A stretch of DNA of 64,000 nucleotides from assembly GCF_003586285.1 (NCBI RefSeq), contig NZ_QUBR01000002.1, positions 1,054,001 through 1,118,000 of the forward strand, in the 5' to 3' direction. The notes under the pieces were generated by a model, which did not search any database, was not told where the DNA came from, and saw only the letters and a program-made list of their open reading frames with translations. The position numbers and the translations under genes are program-made. The stretch comes from Aeromicrobium endophyticum. Lineage in GTDB: Bacteria; Actinomycetota; Actinomycetes; Propionibacteriales; Nocardioidaceae. Every line of letters begins with the position of its first letter. Positions within the stretch are counted from its first letter, which is position 1. Shown one piece after another: positions 42,243 to 51,051 of this stretch.

Positions 42243-43568
42243 CTAGTCGCGCCGAGCAGGCAGCTCGGGCAGGACCGTGTCACGCAGCCACGGGTCGAAC
42301 AGGCGTCCGACATCCGCGCCGCAGACCTCGGCTGCGACGGCCACGAACTCCTCGGTGGTCACCGAGCCGCCCGCGTAGCGCTTGGTCCAGGTGCGCACGA
42401 GGTCGAAGAAGGGGTCGTCACCGACCGTCTGGCGCAGGGCGTGCAGCAGCAGGGCCCCGCGCTTGTAGACGCGGTCGTCGAACATCAGCTCGGGGCCCGG
42501 ATCTCCCAGCACGAGGTCCTGCGGCAGCTGGTCCAGCCGCTCCCAGTGCTCCTCGGCCTGCTCATCGGCGGTGGGACCGCCCGACTCCTCCGACCACAGC
42601 CACTCGGCGTAGCACGCGAATCCCTCGTGCAGCCAGATGTCGCGCCAGTGCGCCAGCGTCAGGCTGTTGCCGAACCACTGGTGCGACAGCTCGTGCGCGA
42701 CGAGCCGCTGGTGCTCCCAGTCGCGGGTCATGAAGTTGGCGCCGAAGACCGACAGTCCTTGCGCCTCGAGCGGGATCTCCAGCTCGTCCTCGGTGACGAC
42801 GGCCGCGTACGAGGCGAACGGATACGGCCCGAACAGCCGGACGAACAGCTCCATCATCTCGCGCTGCGACCCGAATGCCTCGACACTCTCGGACCTGGTG
42901 CCGGCGGGGAACACGGTGCGGATCGGCACGTCTCCCCCGTCGTCGACGGACTCGTAGCGGCCGATCTGGACCGTCGCCAGGTACGTCGCCATGGGGCTGC
43001 TCTCGGCGTGGCGCCACACGACGGAGCCGGCCCGACGCCGCTGGCTCTCGAGCACCCCGTTGGCGACGACGACGTAGCCGACGGGGGCGGTCAGCTCGAT
43101 CTCGTAGGTCGCCTTGTTGGACGGGCGGTCGTTGCACGGGAACCACGACGGCGCACCGTGCGGCTGGGACGCGACGATGACGCCGTCGGCGAGCTCCTCC
43201 CAGCCCGCGTCGCCGTCGAGCCCCGGCATGGGCCGCGGCGAGCCCGCGTAGGCCACGACGACCGTGAACGAGGACCCCTCGGCGATCGGGGTCTTCGGAC
43301 GGACCACGAGACGGTTCTTGTGGTGGGTGTACTTGGCGGCCGCGGCGCCGTCGACGGTCACCTTCGAGACGCGCAGGTGGTAGAGGTCGAGCTCGAAGCG
43401 CTCGAGGTCGCCCAGTGCCGTCGCCGTGATGACGGCCCGGCCGCTGAGCGCGTTGGACTCGACGGCGTAGGCCAGCTCGAGCGCGTAGTGGTCGACGTCG
43501 AACGAGTGGTCGCCGTGACCCGGGACGTAGGGGTCGATCGTCTGGTCGTCGTCCGCGGTCGACTTCAC
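42243..43568 (-). CDS. M1-family zinc aminopeptidase
   Basis: A 441-residue metallopeptidase with H292-E-L-S-H296 and the third ligand E315 (WLHEGFACYAEW). The GAMEN exopeptidase motif is replaced by EAQGL (268-272). No signal peptide is seen, so it is cytoplasmic or exported by another route. The start is GTG overlapping the stop of the peptide synthetase (GTGA), which strongly ties the two products. Degrading enzymes of epsilon-poly-lysine in Streptomyces are zinc aminopeptidases of this general kind, so turnover of, or self-protection from, the synthetase product is a reasonable inference. Confidence 0.9.
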   Translation of the reverse strand: MKSTADDDQTIDPYVPGHGDHSFDVDHYALELAYAVESNALSGRAVITATALGDLERFELDLYHLRVSKVTVDGAAAAKYTHHKNRLVVRPKTPIAEGSSFTVVVAYAGSPRPMPGLDGDAGWEELADGVIVASQPHGAPSWFPCNDRPSNKATYEIELTAPVGYVVVANGVLESQRRRAGSVVWRHAESSPMATYLATVQIGRYESVDDGGDVPIRTVFPAGTRSESVEAFGSQREMMELFVRLFGPYPFASYAAVVTEDELEIPLEAQGLSVFGANFMTRDWEHQRLVAHELSHQWFGNSLTLAHWRDIWLHEGFACYAEWLWSEESGGPTADEQAEEHWERLDQLPQDLVLGDPGPELMFDDRVYKRGALLLHALRQTVGDDPFFDLVRTWTKRYAGGSVTTEEFVAVAAEVCGADVGRLFDPWLRDTVLPELPARRD

Positions 43569-46500
43569 GAGGTGGCGTCCTCGGCCCACGGGCCGATGGG
43601 GTTGCCGATCCAGCGGGTCTTGCGCGGCACCGACTCGCCGCGCATGACCAGCGACACCGGACCGATGGTGGCGTGCGAGCCGAGGGTCGCCGCCGGGAGG
43701 ATCACCCCGTGGGGTCCGAGGGTCGATCCCTTCTCGAGGGTCACGGAGTCCATGCTGAGTATCCGATCATGGAACAGGTGGGTCTGCACCACGCAGCCCC
43801 GGTTGACGGTGCTGCCGTCGCCCAGGACGATCAAGTCGGCCTCGGGCAGCCAGTACGTCTCGCACCACACGCCGCGCCCCACGCGGGCACCCAGCGTGCG
43901 CAGCCACAGGTTGAGCACCGGCGTGCCGGACGCGCTGCGGGCCACCCACGGCGCCCCGAGCATCTCGACGAAGGAGTCGGCGAGCTCGTTGCGCCACACG
44001 AAGGAGCTCCACAGCGGATGCTCCTCGGCTCGGACGCGTCCGACCAGCACCCACTTCGCACCTGCGGTGACGGCAGCGGCCACCGCGCCCACCACGATCA
44101 TCACGACGCCCGACAGCAGGGCCGCCTGCCACCAGCCGAGCCGGTCGGCCACGAGCACGAGGCCGGCGACCGCCGCCAGCGCGAGCAGCGCCACGCAGAC
44201 GAGCGGCACGACCCGGGCGAGCTCGATGGCGGCACGCGCGACCCGCAGTCGCCGGGCCGGCTCGAGGGTGCGCGACAGATCGGCGTCCCCCGCGGTGCGG
44301 CGCAGCTTCTGCGGCGGGCTGCCCAACCACGACGTGCCGGCCTTGGCCTTGGTGCGGCGCGGCGCCGCCGACAGCACGGCCACGAGGCCACCCTTGGGCA
44401 CCTTGCGTCCGGGGGCCGTCATGCCCGAGTTGCCGACGAAGGCGTGGCGGCCGATCTTGACCTGCTCGACGCGCAGCCAGCCGCCTCCGAGCTCGTACAT
44501 GCCGAGCATCGTGTCGTCGGCCAGGAACGCGCCGTCGTTGACCGTGGTGAGCGCCGGCAGCATCAGCACGGTCGAGGCCTCGACGTCGTCGCCGATGCGC
44601 GCCCCGAGGGCGCGGAGCCACCGCGGCGTCAGCGTGCTGGAGTACAGCGGGAACAGCCAGGTGCGGGCGTCGTCGAGCAGCCGGAACACCGACCACGCCT
44701 GCCAGGCCGCACGACTGTGGACGGGGTACGTCCCGCTGGTCAGCCCCGCCGACTGCAGGCGGACCACCACGACGATGCTCAGCGCGAGGGTCACGAAGGC
44801 CACGACGGCACCCAGCGGCGCAGCCAGGCCCAGCCGCAGCGCGGCGTCGCCCAGCGAGTCGGCGGGCTCGACGAGGGCGGCGACGGCGAGGCCTCCTACC
44901 ACCACCGCCACGACCGGCAGCACGGAGAGCACGACCGCCGCGACGCCGTAGGCGACGGTCCAGCGCAGGTGCCGTGCCGCCCGCTCGCTGGTCTGAGGTC
45001 CTCGTGCCGGTCCGTTGCGCCGCGCCGGAGCGCCCGACCAGTACTCGCCCTCGGGCACGTCGCCGAACACGGCAGATCCCGCGCCGATCTCGGCCCGGGC
45101 GCCGACCGTGGCACCCGGCCCCAGCAGGCTGCGCACGCCGATGCGGGCGTCGGCGCCGATGCTGACGGCCCCAATGTGCAGGGTGTCGCCGTCGACCCAG
45201 TGCCCCGTGAGGTCGACCTCCGGCTCGACCGAGGCGCCTGAGGCGACCGAGAGCAGGCCCGTGATCGGCGGCAGCGAGTGCAGGTCGACGTCACGGGCCA
45301 CCTGGGCGCCGAGCGCGCGCGCGTACACGCCGAGCAGCGAGGCGCCCGACAACGAGCCGGCCCGCAGCTCGTCGGCGACGTGCTCGGCGAGCCAGAGCCG
45401 CAGGTGCACCCGACCGCCGCGGGGGTGCGCCCCCGGCTCGACGCCGCGCAGCAGCAGCCGGGCAGCCAGTGCCGCGGCCGCCATCCGTCCCGGCGGCGTG
45501 ACGAGCAGCAGCCACCCCACCGCGATCCACCACCACGAGACCTGCGGCAGCCACGTCCAGCCCAGCACGTCGGCCGCGAGGCGTGACCCGGCCGCGGTCC
45601 ACGTGAGCCACCGCAGGCCGGTGATGGTGCGCAGCGGGACGGTCAGCAGCACCTGCGCCGCCTGCGTGCGGAGCGCCACCGGACGCACGGAGTCGTTGCG
45701 GGGCGCCTGGTCGGTCGACATCGCGTCGAGCGTCGCCGACAGCTCGGCGATGCTCGGATGCTCGTAGACGTCGGCGACCGTCACCTCGGGGAACTGCTCG
45801 CGCAGGCGACCGACCAGCTGGGCCGCGCTGAGGCTGCCGCCGCCCAGGACGAAGAAGTCGTCGGCGCGGCTCGTGACGACGGCGCCGAGCAGGTCGAGCC
45901 AGATGTCCTTGAGCCAGGCGCTGGTGCCCGTCAGCTCGGCGGCCTGGCCGGACGAGCCGATGCTCGGCAGCGGCCACGGCAGCGCGTCGCGGTCGACCTT
46001 GCCCGACGTGCGCGTGGGCATCGACTCGAGGCGTCCGAGGCGGGGCACCAGCGCCTCGGGCATCTGGCGGCGCAGGATGTCAAGGGACGCCCGCTGGTCG
46101 AAGGTCTCGTCGGTGGTGACGTAGCCGACGAGGATCTTGTTGCCCGCCTCGGTCGTGCGGATCGCCGCTGCGGCCGACACCACACCGGGCAGCCCGAGCA
46201 GGGCGCTGTCGATCTCGCCCAGCTCGATGCGGCGGCCGCCGAGCTTGATCTGCTCGTCGGCGCGGCCCGCGAACACCAGCCCGTCGGGGTCGAGGACGAC
46301 GAGGTCGCCGCTGCGGTAGGCGCGGTCCCACCCCAGGCTCGGCATCGGCGCGTACTTCTCGGCGTCCTTGGCCGGGTCGAGGTAGCGCGCGAGGCCGACG
46401 CCGCCGATGATGAGCTCGCCGGTCTCCCCCGGCGCCACGTGCGCACCGTGGGCGTCGACGACGGCGAGGTCCCAGCCGGCGAGCGGCAGCCCGATGCGCA

Positions 46501-47446
46501 CCGGCTCGCCGGGGCTCAGCTGCGCCGCGCAGGCCACGACGGTCGCCTCGGTGGGGCCGTACGTGTTCCAGACCTCGCGGTCGGGGCCGGCCAGGCGCTC
46601 GCCGATCTCGGGCGGGCACGCCTCGCCCCCGACGATCAGCAGCCGGACGTCGTCGAGCACGCCCGCGGGCCACAGCGAGACGAGGGTCGGGACGGTCGAC
46701 ACCACCGTGATGCCGTTGGCGATCATCCACGGGCCGAGGTCTCCCCCGCTCTTGACCAGCGACCGCGGCGCCGGCACCAGGCAGGCACCGTGGCGCCAGG
46801 CGAGCCACATCTCCTCGCAGGAGGCGTCGAAGGCGACCGACAGCCCCGCCATGACCCGGTCCCCGGGGGCCAGCGGTCGCTCGCGCAGGAACAGCGCTGC
46901 CTCGGCGTCGACGAAGGCCGCGGCGGACCGGTGCGTCACCGCGACGCCCTTGGGCTTGCCGGTCGAGCCCGACGTGAAGATGATCCACGCGTCGTCGGCG
47001 GGCGACGGGGCACCGTCGTCGGTGATCGGGGCGGACGTCCGGCGCGTGGTGACGACCAGCTGGTTGCCGACCACGGCGGCGACGTCGGCCTCCTCGAACA
47101 CGGTGCGCGCGCGGGAGTCGGGGTCGTCGACGTCGACCGGCACGTAGGCGGCGCCGGCGACCATGACGCCCATGATCGCGACGTACAGGTCGATCGTCCC
47201 GGAGTCGATGCGCACGCCCACGCGGTCGCCGCGACCGACCCCGCGCTCGTGCAGCTCGGCGGCGAAGGCGTCGGCCGCCTCGCAGAACTCGACGTACGTC
47301 AGCACCGCCGAGCCGTTGTCGAGTGCCGGCGCATCGGGCGCCTCGAGGGCGCTCTGACGCACGATGTCGACCAGGGTGCGGACGGCCGGGGCACGCTGCG
47401 ACTGCAGCAGCGACGAGGTCTCGACGGGCACGCCGTCAGCATGCAC
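43565..47446 (-). CDS. Pls/PosA-family non-ribosomal peptide synthetase (membrane poly-amino acid synthetase)
   Basis: About 1293 residues, close to epsilon-poly-L-lysine synthetase (about 1319). Residues 20-490 are an adenylation domain: P-loop FTSGSTGKPKG (157-167), FDAS with D207 for the substrate amino group, NTYGPTE (294-300), K483. A carrier domain has S538 (GGGSL) as phosphopantetheine site. Then come about six membrane helices and tandem hexapeptide-repeat-like/condensing domains. No thioesterase or canonical condensation domain is seen. Start uncertain: GTG 47446 or GTG 47431. A minus-strand promoter lies upstream. The amino acid used is not decoded here. Confidence 0.92.
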   Translation of the reverse strand: MHADGVPVETSSLLQSQRAPAVRTLVDIVRQSALEAPDAPALDNGSAVLTYVEFCEAADAFAAELHERGVGRGDRVGVRIDSGTIDLYVAIMGVMVAGAAYVPVDVDDPDSRARTVFEEADVAAVVGNQLVVTTRRTSAPITDDGAPSPADDAWIIFTSGSTGKPKGVAVTHRSAAAFVDAEAALFLRERPLAPGDRVMAGLSVAFDASCEEMWLAWRHGACLVPAPRSLVKSGGDLGPWMIANGITVVSTVPTLVSLWPAGVLDDVRLLIVGGEACPPEIGERLAGPDREVWNTYGPTEATVVACAAQLSPGEPVRIGLPLAGWDLAVVDAHGAHVAPGETGELIIGGVGLARYLDPAKDAEKYAPMPSLGWDRAYRSGDLVVLDPDGLVFAGRADEQIKLGGRRIELGEIDSALLGLPGVVSAAAAIRTTEAGNKILVGYVTTDETFDQRASLDILRRQMPEALVPRLGRLESMPTRTSGKVDRDALPWPLPSIGSSGQAAELTGTSAWLKDIWLDLLGAVVTSRADDFFVLGGGSLSAAQLVGRLREQFPEVTVADVYEHPSIAELSATLDAMSTDQAPRNDSVRPVALRTQAAQVLLTVPLRTITGLRWLTWTAAGSRLAADVLGWTWLPQVSWWWIAVGWLLLVTPPGRMAAAALAARLLLRGVEPGAHPRGGRVHLRLWLAEHVADELRAGSLSGASLLGVYARALGAQVARDVDLHSLPPITGLLSVASGASVEPEVDLTGHWVDGDTLHIGAVSIGADARIGVRSLLGPGATVGARAEIGAGSAVFGDVPEGEYWSGAPARRNGPARGPQTSERAARHLRWTVAYGVAAVVLSVLPVVAVVVGGLAVAALVEPADSLGDAALRLGLAAPLGAVVAFVTLALSIVVVVRLQSAGLTSGTYPVHSRAAWQAWSVFRLLDDARTWLFPLYSSTLTPRWLRALGARIGDDVEASTVLMLPALTTVNDGAFLADDTMLGMYELGGGWLRVEQVKIGRHAFVGNSGMTAPGRKVPKGGLVAVLSAAPRRTKAKAGTSWLGSPPQKLRRTAGDADLSRTLEPARRLRVARAAIELARVVPLVCVALLALAAVAGLVLVADRLGWWQAALLSGVVMIVVGAVAAAVTAGAKWVLVGRVRAEEHPLWSSFVWRNELADSFVEMLGAPWVARSASGTPVLNLWLRTLGARVGRGVWCETYWLPEADLIVLGDGSTVNRGCVVQTHLFHDRILSMDSVTLEKGSTLGPHGVILPAATLGSHATIGPVSLVMRGESVPRKTRWIGNPIGPWAEDATS

Positions 47447-47486
47447 CAGGCCGGTGAACGACCGGTGAACGAAGACCCGTCCGCGC

Positions 47487-47548
47487 GCCGCGGTCGCCTC
47501 GTCCCTCTCCAAGGTATAGCCCAGCGGGGGGCTTGCCACAAGCCCCCC
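47487..47548 (-). promoter_or_regulatory. Promoter of the peptide synthetase gene with overlapping 10-bp inverted repeat
   Basis: On the minus strand TTGTGG, 17 bases, TATACC forms a near-consensus promoter. Its -35 lies in the loop and one arm of a perfect inverted repeat at 47526-47548 (GGGGGGCTTG, 3-base loop, CAAGCCCCCC). A repressor bound there would block the -35. The repeat has no T-run, so terminator function is unlikely. The divergent arr gene starts 70 bases away. Confidence 0.6.
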
Positions 47549-47617
47549 GGCAGGCACCAGAATCGTCCGCCGGACCGCAGGTCCCGACCCCGCAGACACC
47601 GACGAAGGAGCACCTGC

Positions 47618-48052
47618 ATGAGCGCCGCCCACCCACCCGTCCCGTTCGAGATCCACGAGTCCGGAGCCATGCTCCACGGCACCAAGGCCCAGCTCGAGAT
47701 CGGCGATCTCCTCGTCCCCGGCCGGCCCTCCAACTACGAGGAGGGCCGGATCATGAACCACGTCTACATGACCGAGACGCTGGACGCCGCGGCCTGGGGC
47801 GCAGAGATGGCACCCGGCGACGGCCGTCCCCGCATCTACGTGGTCGTGCCGCTGGGCGAGATCGAGGACGATCCCAACGTCACCGACAAGAAGATGCCCG
47901 GCAACCCGACCCGGTCGTTCCGCTCGCGCGAGGCGATCAGGATCGTCGGCGAGCTCGACGACTGGGTCGGGCACACGCCCGAGCAGGTGCAGGCGATGCG
48001 CGACGGGCTGGCCGAGCTGCGCCGCCAGGGGACGGACGTCATCTACGACTGA
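47618..48052 (+). CDS. arr: NAD(+)--rifampin ADP-ribosyltransferase
   Basis: A 144-residue enzyme that inactivates rifamycins by ADP-ribosylation. The length and blocks MLHGTKAQLEIGDLLVPGRPSNYEEG, NHVYMT and DDPNVTDKKMPGNPTRSFRS match mycobacterial Arr (about 142 residues), including the histidine and tyrosine of the NAD site. An AAGGAG ribosome site precedes the ATG. There are no mobile-element signs, so it looks chromosomal and intrinsic. Confidence 0.95.
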   Translation: MSAAHPPVPFEIHESGAMLHGTKAQLEIGDLLVPGRPSNYEEGRIMNHVYMTETLDAAAWGAEMAPGDGRPRIYVVVPLGEIEDDPNVTDKKMPGNPTRSFRSREAIRIVGELDDWVGHTPEQVQAMRDGLAELRRQGTDVIYD

Positions 48053-48096
48053 GCCGTATCGACGACTGAGCCGTGTCGACGACTGACCCGTCGCGC
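48046..48096. repeat. 17-bp tandem repeat, three copies, at the end of arr
   Basis: CGACTGAGCCGT plus five bases recurs at 48046, 48063 and 48080, the third copy slightly changed. The first copy contains the arr stop codon, so the array looks like slippage duplication of the gene's end. It lies between convergent genes. Confidence 0.7.
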
Positions 48097-48101
48097 AGCC
48101 G

Positions 48102-50582
48102 CTAGCGCGCCTTGCCGGTCGTGCTGCTCCGGCTCGTCCACGTCGTGTAGCCGGGCTTGCGCGCGGACACCCGCACCGAGATGCGGTGGCCCCGGTACGA
48201 CTTCGCGACCCTGAGCCTCGGCGTGCTGCTGCCGACCCGGTGGCCGCCGACGTACCAGGTGTACGTCAGCGAGACGCCCGGGTCGTACGCCGCCCGCTTG
48301 ACCGTGAGGCGGCGACCGACCTTGGGCGTGCCCTTGACGGCCGGCGTCGGCCGGCGCACCTGCACCCCCGGACGGACGCTCGTCGTCGTGCTGGTGCGGC
48401 GGAGCGACTCGTGGTCGGGCTTCGAGCCCGTCACCGCGACCGAGATGCGGGTGCGCCAGTCGGTGGCGACCAGGGCGTAGCTCGGTGCGGTCGCGCCGGC
48501 GATCGGTGATCCGTCCCTCAGCCACTGGTACGACAGGGTCGTGCCGCCGTCCCACGCGCCGGGGACTGCCGTCAGGGTCTCGCCCACGCGAGGCGTGCCG
48601 CTGATCGTGGGCACCGGCGACGAGCCGATCTGCTGGGCCTTCACGACGACGTCCGTGGTGCACTCGGCGCACGTCGAGCCCAGCGTGCTGGCCCGGGCCA
48701 CGACCCGGCCGCTCGTGCCGGCGGTGCCGGAGCGGACCGTGAAGGGGATCGAGACGTCCGACGACGTCCCCACCGCGGTGGACGGCACGGTCCACGTCAG
48801 GGTCGTGCCGTCGATGTCGACGCCGGCCGGCAGGTCTCCCAGCGCCACGGCGGGCAGGATCGCCGACAGGTCGAGCGTCACGACGCTGCCCGTCTGCTGG
48901 ACCTTGCCGGTGTTGGTGCTCGACAGCGTGAACGCCGAGGACGCGCCGGGCAGCAGCGACCCCTCGGGTCCCTTCAGGGCGAGGTCGAACTTCGCCGGCC
49001 AGGCCGGCTTGCCGGTCGTGTAGATCCACGTCTCGAAGAAGGCGTCGAGGTCTCGCCCCGCCACCTCCTCGGCCAGGGCGATGAAGTCGCTCGTCCGCTG
49101 GCTGGTGCCGCCGTGGCGCGCCTGCCACTGCTTCATCAGCTCGGCGAAGGGCGCCGCGCCGATCGAGGTGCGGAGGGCTTCGAGCGTCATGGCTCCGCGG
49201 TCGTAGACCTGGGCGCCGAAGAGCTCGGACGCCTCGGACATCTTGGCGGTCGGGACGGTCCACAGCTCGTCATCGGCCGGTGTTCCGTCCCAGGTGCTGA
49301 AGATCGCCTGCTCGGTGCTGGTCGACGCCGTGCCGAGTCCCTCGAACGGCACCTGGTACTCGGCGTAGGTCGCGGGACCTTCGTTGAGCCAGATGTCGTT
49401 CCAGTCGACGGGCGAGACGTTGTCGCCGAACCACTGGTGCATGACCTCGTGGATCGTGGTGTCGAGATCGGCGGCGCCCGGGAAGAACGAGCGGTCCTGC
49501 GTCTCGAGCGCGTAGCTGATCTTTCCGGGCACGACGTCGGTCACGAGACCGATGCTGTTGCCCGGGTAAGGGCCGTAGCGCTTCTCGAGAAAATCGACGA
49601 TCGACTTCAGCTGGCCGCGGCTCGCCTGCGTCGTCGCCTGGGCGTCGGTGGGGATCGAAGGGTCGATGAACGACCACTCGTGGAGCGTGCGCCCGCTCGC
49701 GAGGGTGATGTCGGACTCGTACATGTCGTAGCGACCGATCGATATGAGCGTCAGCTCGCTGGCCATCTGCTTCTTCTGGTTCCAGACCCACGTGGTGCGC
49801 GTGCCGTCCTCGCTGGGCGTCTTCGACATCAGCTCGCCGTTGCTCACCACGGCGGCTTCGCGCAGGCCGGGGTTGGCCGATAACGAGGTCGACGACGTCG
49901 TGAGCTTGCTGGGCGCGTCGACGCTGATCGAGTAGGTCGCCTTGTCGCGCGGGGTGTTGTTGTTCGGGAAGACCGTCATCGAGCCGACCGGCTGGTTGAG
50001 GAACGTGGCCCCGTCGCGCGTGTTGTTCCATCCCTCCCACGAGGTGTCGGTGTCGGTGTGCCGGACGGGCTTGCCGTGGTAGGTCACGACGGTCGTGAAC
50101 TCGCCGTCGACTGGGGTCGCGGGCGTCACGACGATTTTGTGGACATCGGTCGTTGCGTCGGAGACCGTGGTGGTCTCGATGCGCTCGAAGGCTGCGGGAG
50201 CACCATCGACGGTCACGGCGTCAACGACCAGCGAGGTCGCCTCCAGCGTGCTGGTCGTGCCCTGGAAGTCGAAGGCGAACGACGAGAGAGGCGCACCGGT
50301 GGTCTTGGCCGTCACCGCCGTCCTCGCTGCGGAGAAGGTCGTGTTTGCCACGGCGTTGTTCGTGCTCGACACCGCGACGTCGACCGTCAGGTCGATGTCG
50401 TAGTGCAGCGCGTCGTAGCCGCTGTTGCCCTGGTTCGGGAAGAGGCTGTCGCCGGCGCTGAGGCCACCTGCGACGGGCTCGGCGGCCTGGGCCGGGCCGG
50501 TGCCGGTGGTGACGACGAGCATCCCGCTGACCAGAGCCAGCGATGCGAGCCGTGCGAGGTGGTGTCGTGCTGCGAGCGCCAT
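48102..50582 (-). CDS. Secreted M1-family metallopeptidase with C-terminal Ig-like repeats
   Basis: An 826-residue exported protein. The signal peptide (about residues 1-33, AQA cleavage) is followed by an M1 catalytic region with H378-E-V-M-H382 and E401 (WLNEGPATYAEY). C-terminal to about 540 are beta-sandwich segments: one with a CAEC cysteine pair, then two or three repeats of the PTISGTPRVGETLTAVPGAW type (Ig-like cell-surface modules). An AGGAGGGG ribosome site precedes this ATG. It probably degrades extracellular peptides. Confidence 0.9.
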   Translation of the reverse strand: MALAARHHLARLASLALVSGMLVVTTGTGPAQAAEPVAGGLSAGDSLFPNQGNSGYDALHYDIDLTVDVAVSSTNNAVANTTFSAARTAVTAKTTGAPLSSFAFDFQGTTSTLEATSLVVDAVTVDGAPAAFERIETTTVSDATTDVHKIVVTPATPVDGEFTTVVTYHGKPVRHTDTDTSWEGWNNTRDGATFLNQPVGSMTVFPNNNTPRDKATYSISVDAPSKLTTSSTSLSANPGLREAAVVSNGELMSKTPSEDGTRTTWVWNQKKQMASELTLISIGRYDMYESDITLASGRTLHEWSFIDPSIPTDAQATTQASRGQLKSIVDFLEKRYGPYPGNSIGLVTDVVPGKISYALETQDRSFFPGAADLDTTIHEVMHQWFGDNVSPVDWNDIWLNEGPATYAEYQVPFEGLGTASTSTEQAIFSTWDGTPADDELWTVPTAKMSEASELFGAQVYDRGAMTLEALRTSIGAAPFAELMKQWQARHGGTSQRTSDFIALAEEVAGRDLDAFFETWIYTTGKPAWPAKFDLALKGPEGSLLPGASSAFTLSSTNTGKVQQTGSVVTLDLSAILPAVALGDLPAGVDIDGTTLTWTVPSTAVGTSSDVSIPFTVRSGTAGTSGRVVARASTLGSTCAECTTDVVVKAQQIGSSPVPTISGTPRVGETLTAVPGAWDGGTTLSYQWLRDGSPIAGATAPSYALVATDWRTRISVAVTGSKPDHESLRRTSTTTSVRPGVQVRRPTPAVKGTPKVGRRLTVKRAAYDPGVSLTYTWYVGGHRVGSSTPRLRVAKSYRGHRISVRVSARKPGYTTWTSRSSTTGKAR

Positions 50583-50726
50583 GCGCCCCTCCTGGATGTC
50601 ATGCCGTCCCGGCCCCCGCCCGCGGACGAACGGGTCCGCCGACCATAGCGATCCAGAGGTCACCGGATGTTACGTCGGCGTTGCCGCCAGCGACATCCGT
50701 GCCTGCGGCCCGAGCCCGGACGCAAG

Positions 50727-50765
50727 AAGACCCCTGACCTTGCGTTTCCGCAGGTCAGGGGTCTT
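50727..50765 (-). terminator. Strong hairpin terminator downstream of tRNA-Glu
   Basis: A 14-bp perfect stem (AAGACCCCTGACCT / AGGTCAGGGGTCTT) with an 11-base loop, starting five bases after the encoded CCA. T-rich TCTTCTTG follows on the minus strand; the plus strand has TCTTGTCC, so it could act in both directions. Confidence 0.85.
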
Positions 50766-50770
50766 GTCCA

Positions 50771-50846
50771 TGGTAGCCCCGACGGGATTCGAACCCGCGC
50801 TACCGCCTTGAGAGGGCGACGTGCTAGGCCGCTACACAACGGGGCC
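50771..50846 (-). tRNA. tRNA-Glu (CTC)
   Basis: A 76-base gene including the encoded 3' CCA. Anticodon stem TCGCC/GGCGG with loop CTCTCAA gives anticodon CTC; the T-arm is GCGGGTTCGAATCCCGT. The G1-T72 wobble is usual for actinobacterial tRNA-Glu. It lies downstream of tRNA-Gln and gltX on the same strand. Confidence 0.96.
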
Positions 50847-50911
50847 ATGGGTGGTCTTGCGACCTCGAGAACCCTACCAAAGGACCTTCGCAGGCCGTTC
50901 AGCGGGTTTCG

Positions 50912-50983
50912 CTGGGATACTAGGACTCGAACCTAGAATGGCGGTACCAGAAACCGCTGTGTTGCCAATTACACCATATCCCA
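50912..50983 (-). tRNA. tRNA-Gln (CTG)
   Basis: A 72-base cloverleaf: acceptor TGGGATA / TATCCCA, anticodon loop TTCTGGT giving CTG, T-arm CTAGGTTCGAGTCCTAG, discriminator G. CCA is not encoded, unlike the neighbouring tRNA-Glu. In actinobacteria this tRNA is normally charged with Glu by GltX and then amidated by GatCAB. Confidence 0.96.
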
Positions 50984-51051
50984 ATGGCTGCGGACGCTGT
51001 CCGAACCGAGGTCAAACTTTACCCGACGGTGCGTCCGCAACCCAAACCGGG

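Noticed and set aside
47526-47548. Rho-independent terminator
   Set aside because: Strong hairpin but no T-run on either strand, and it sits between two divergent starts where no transcript should end.
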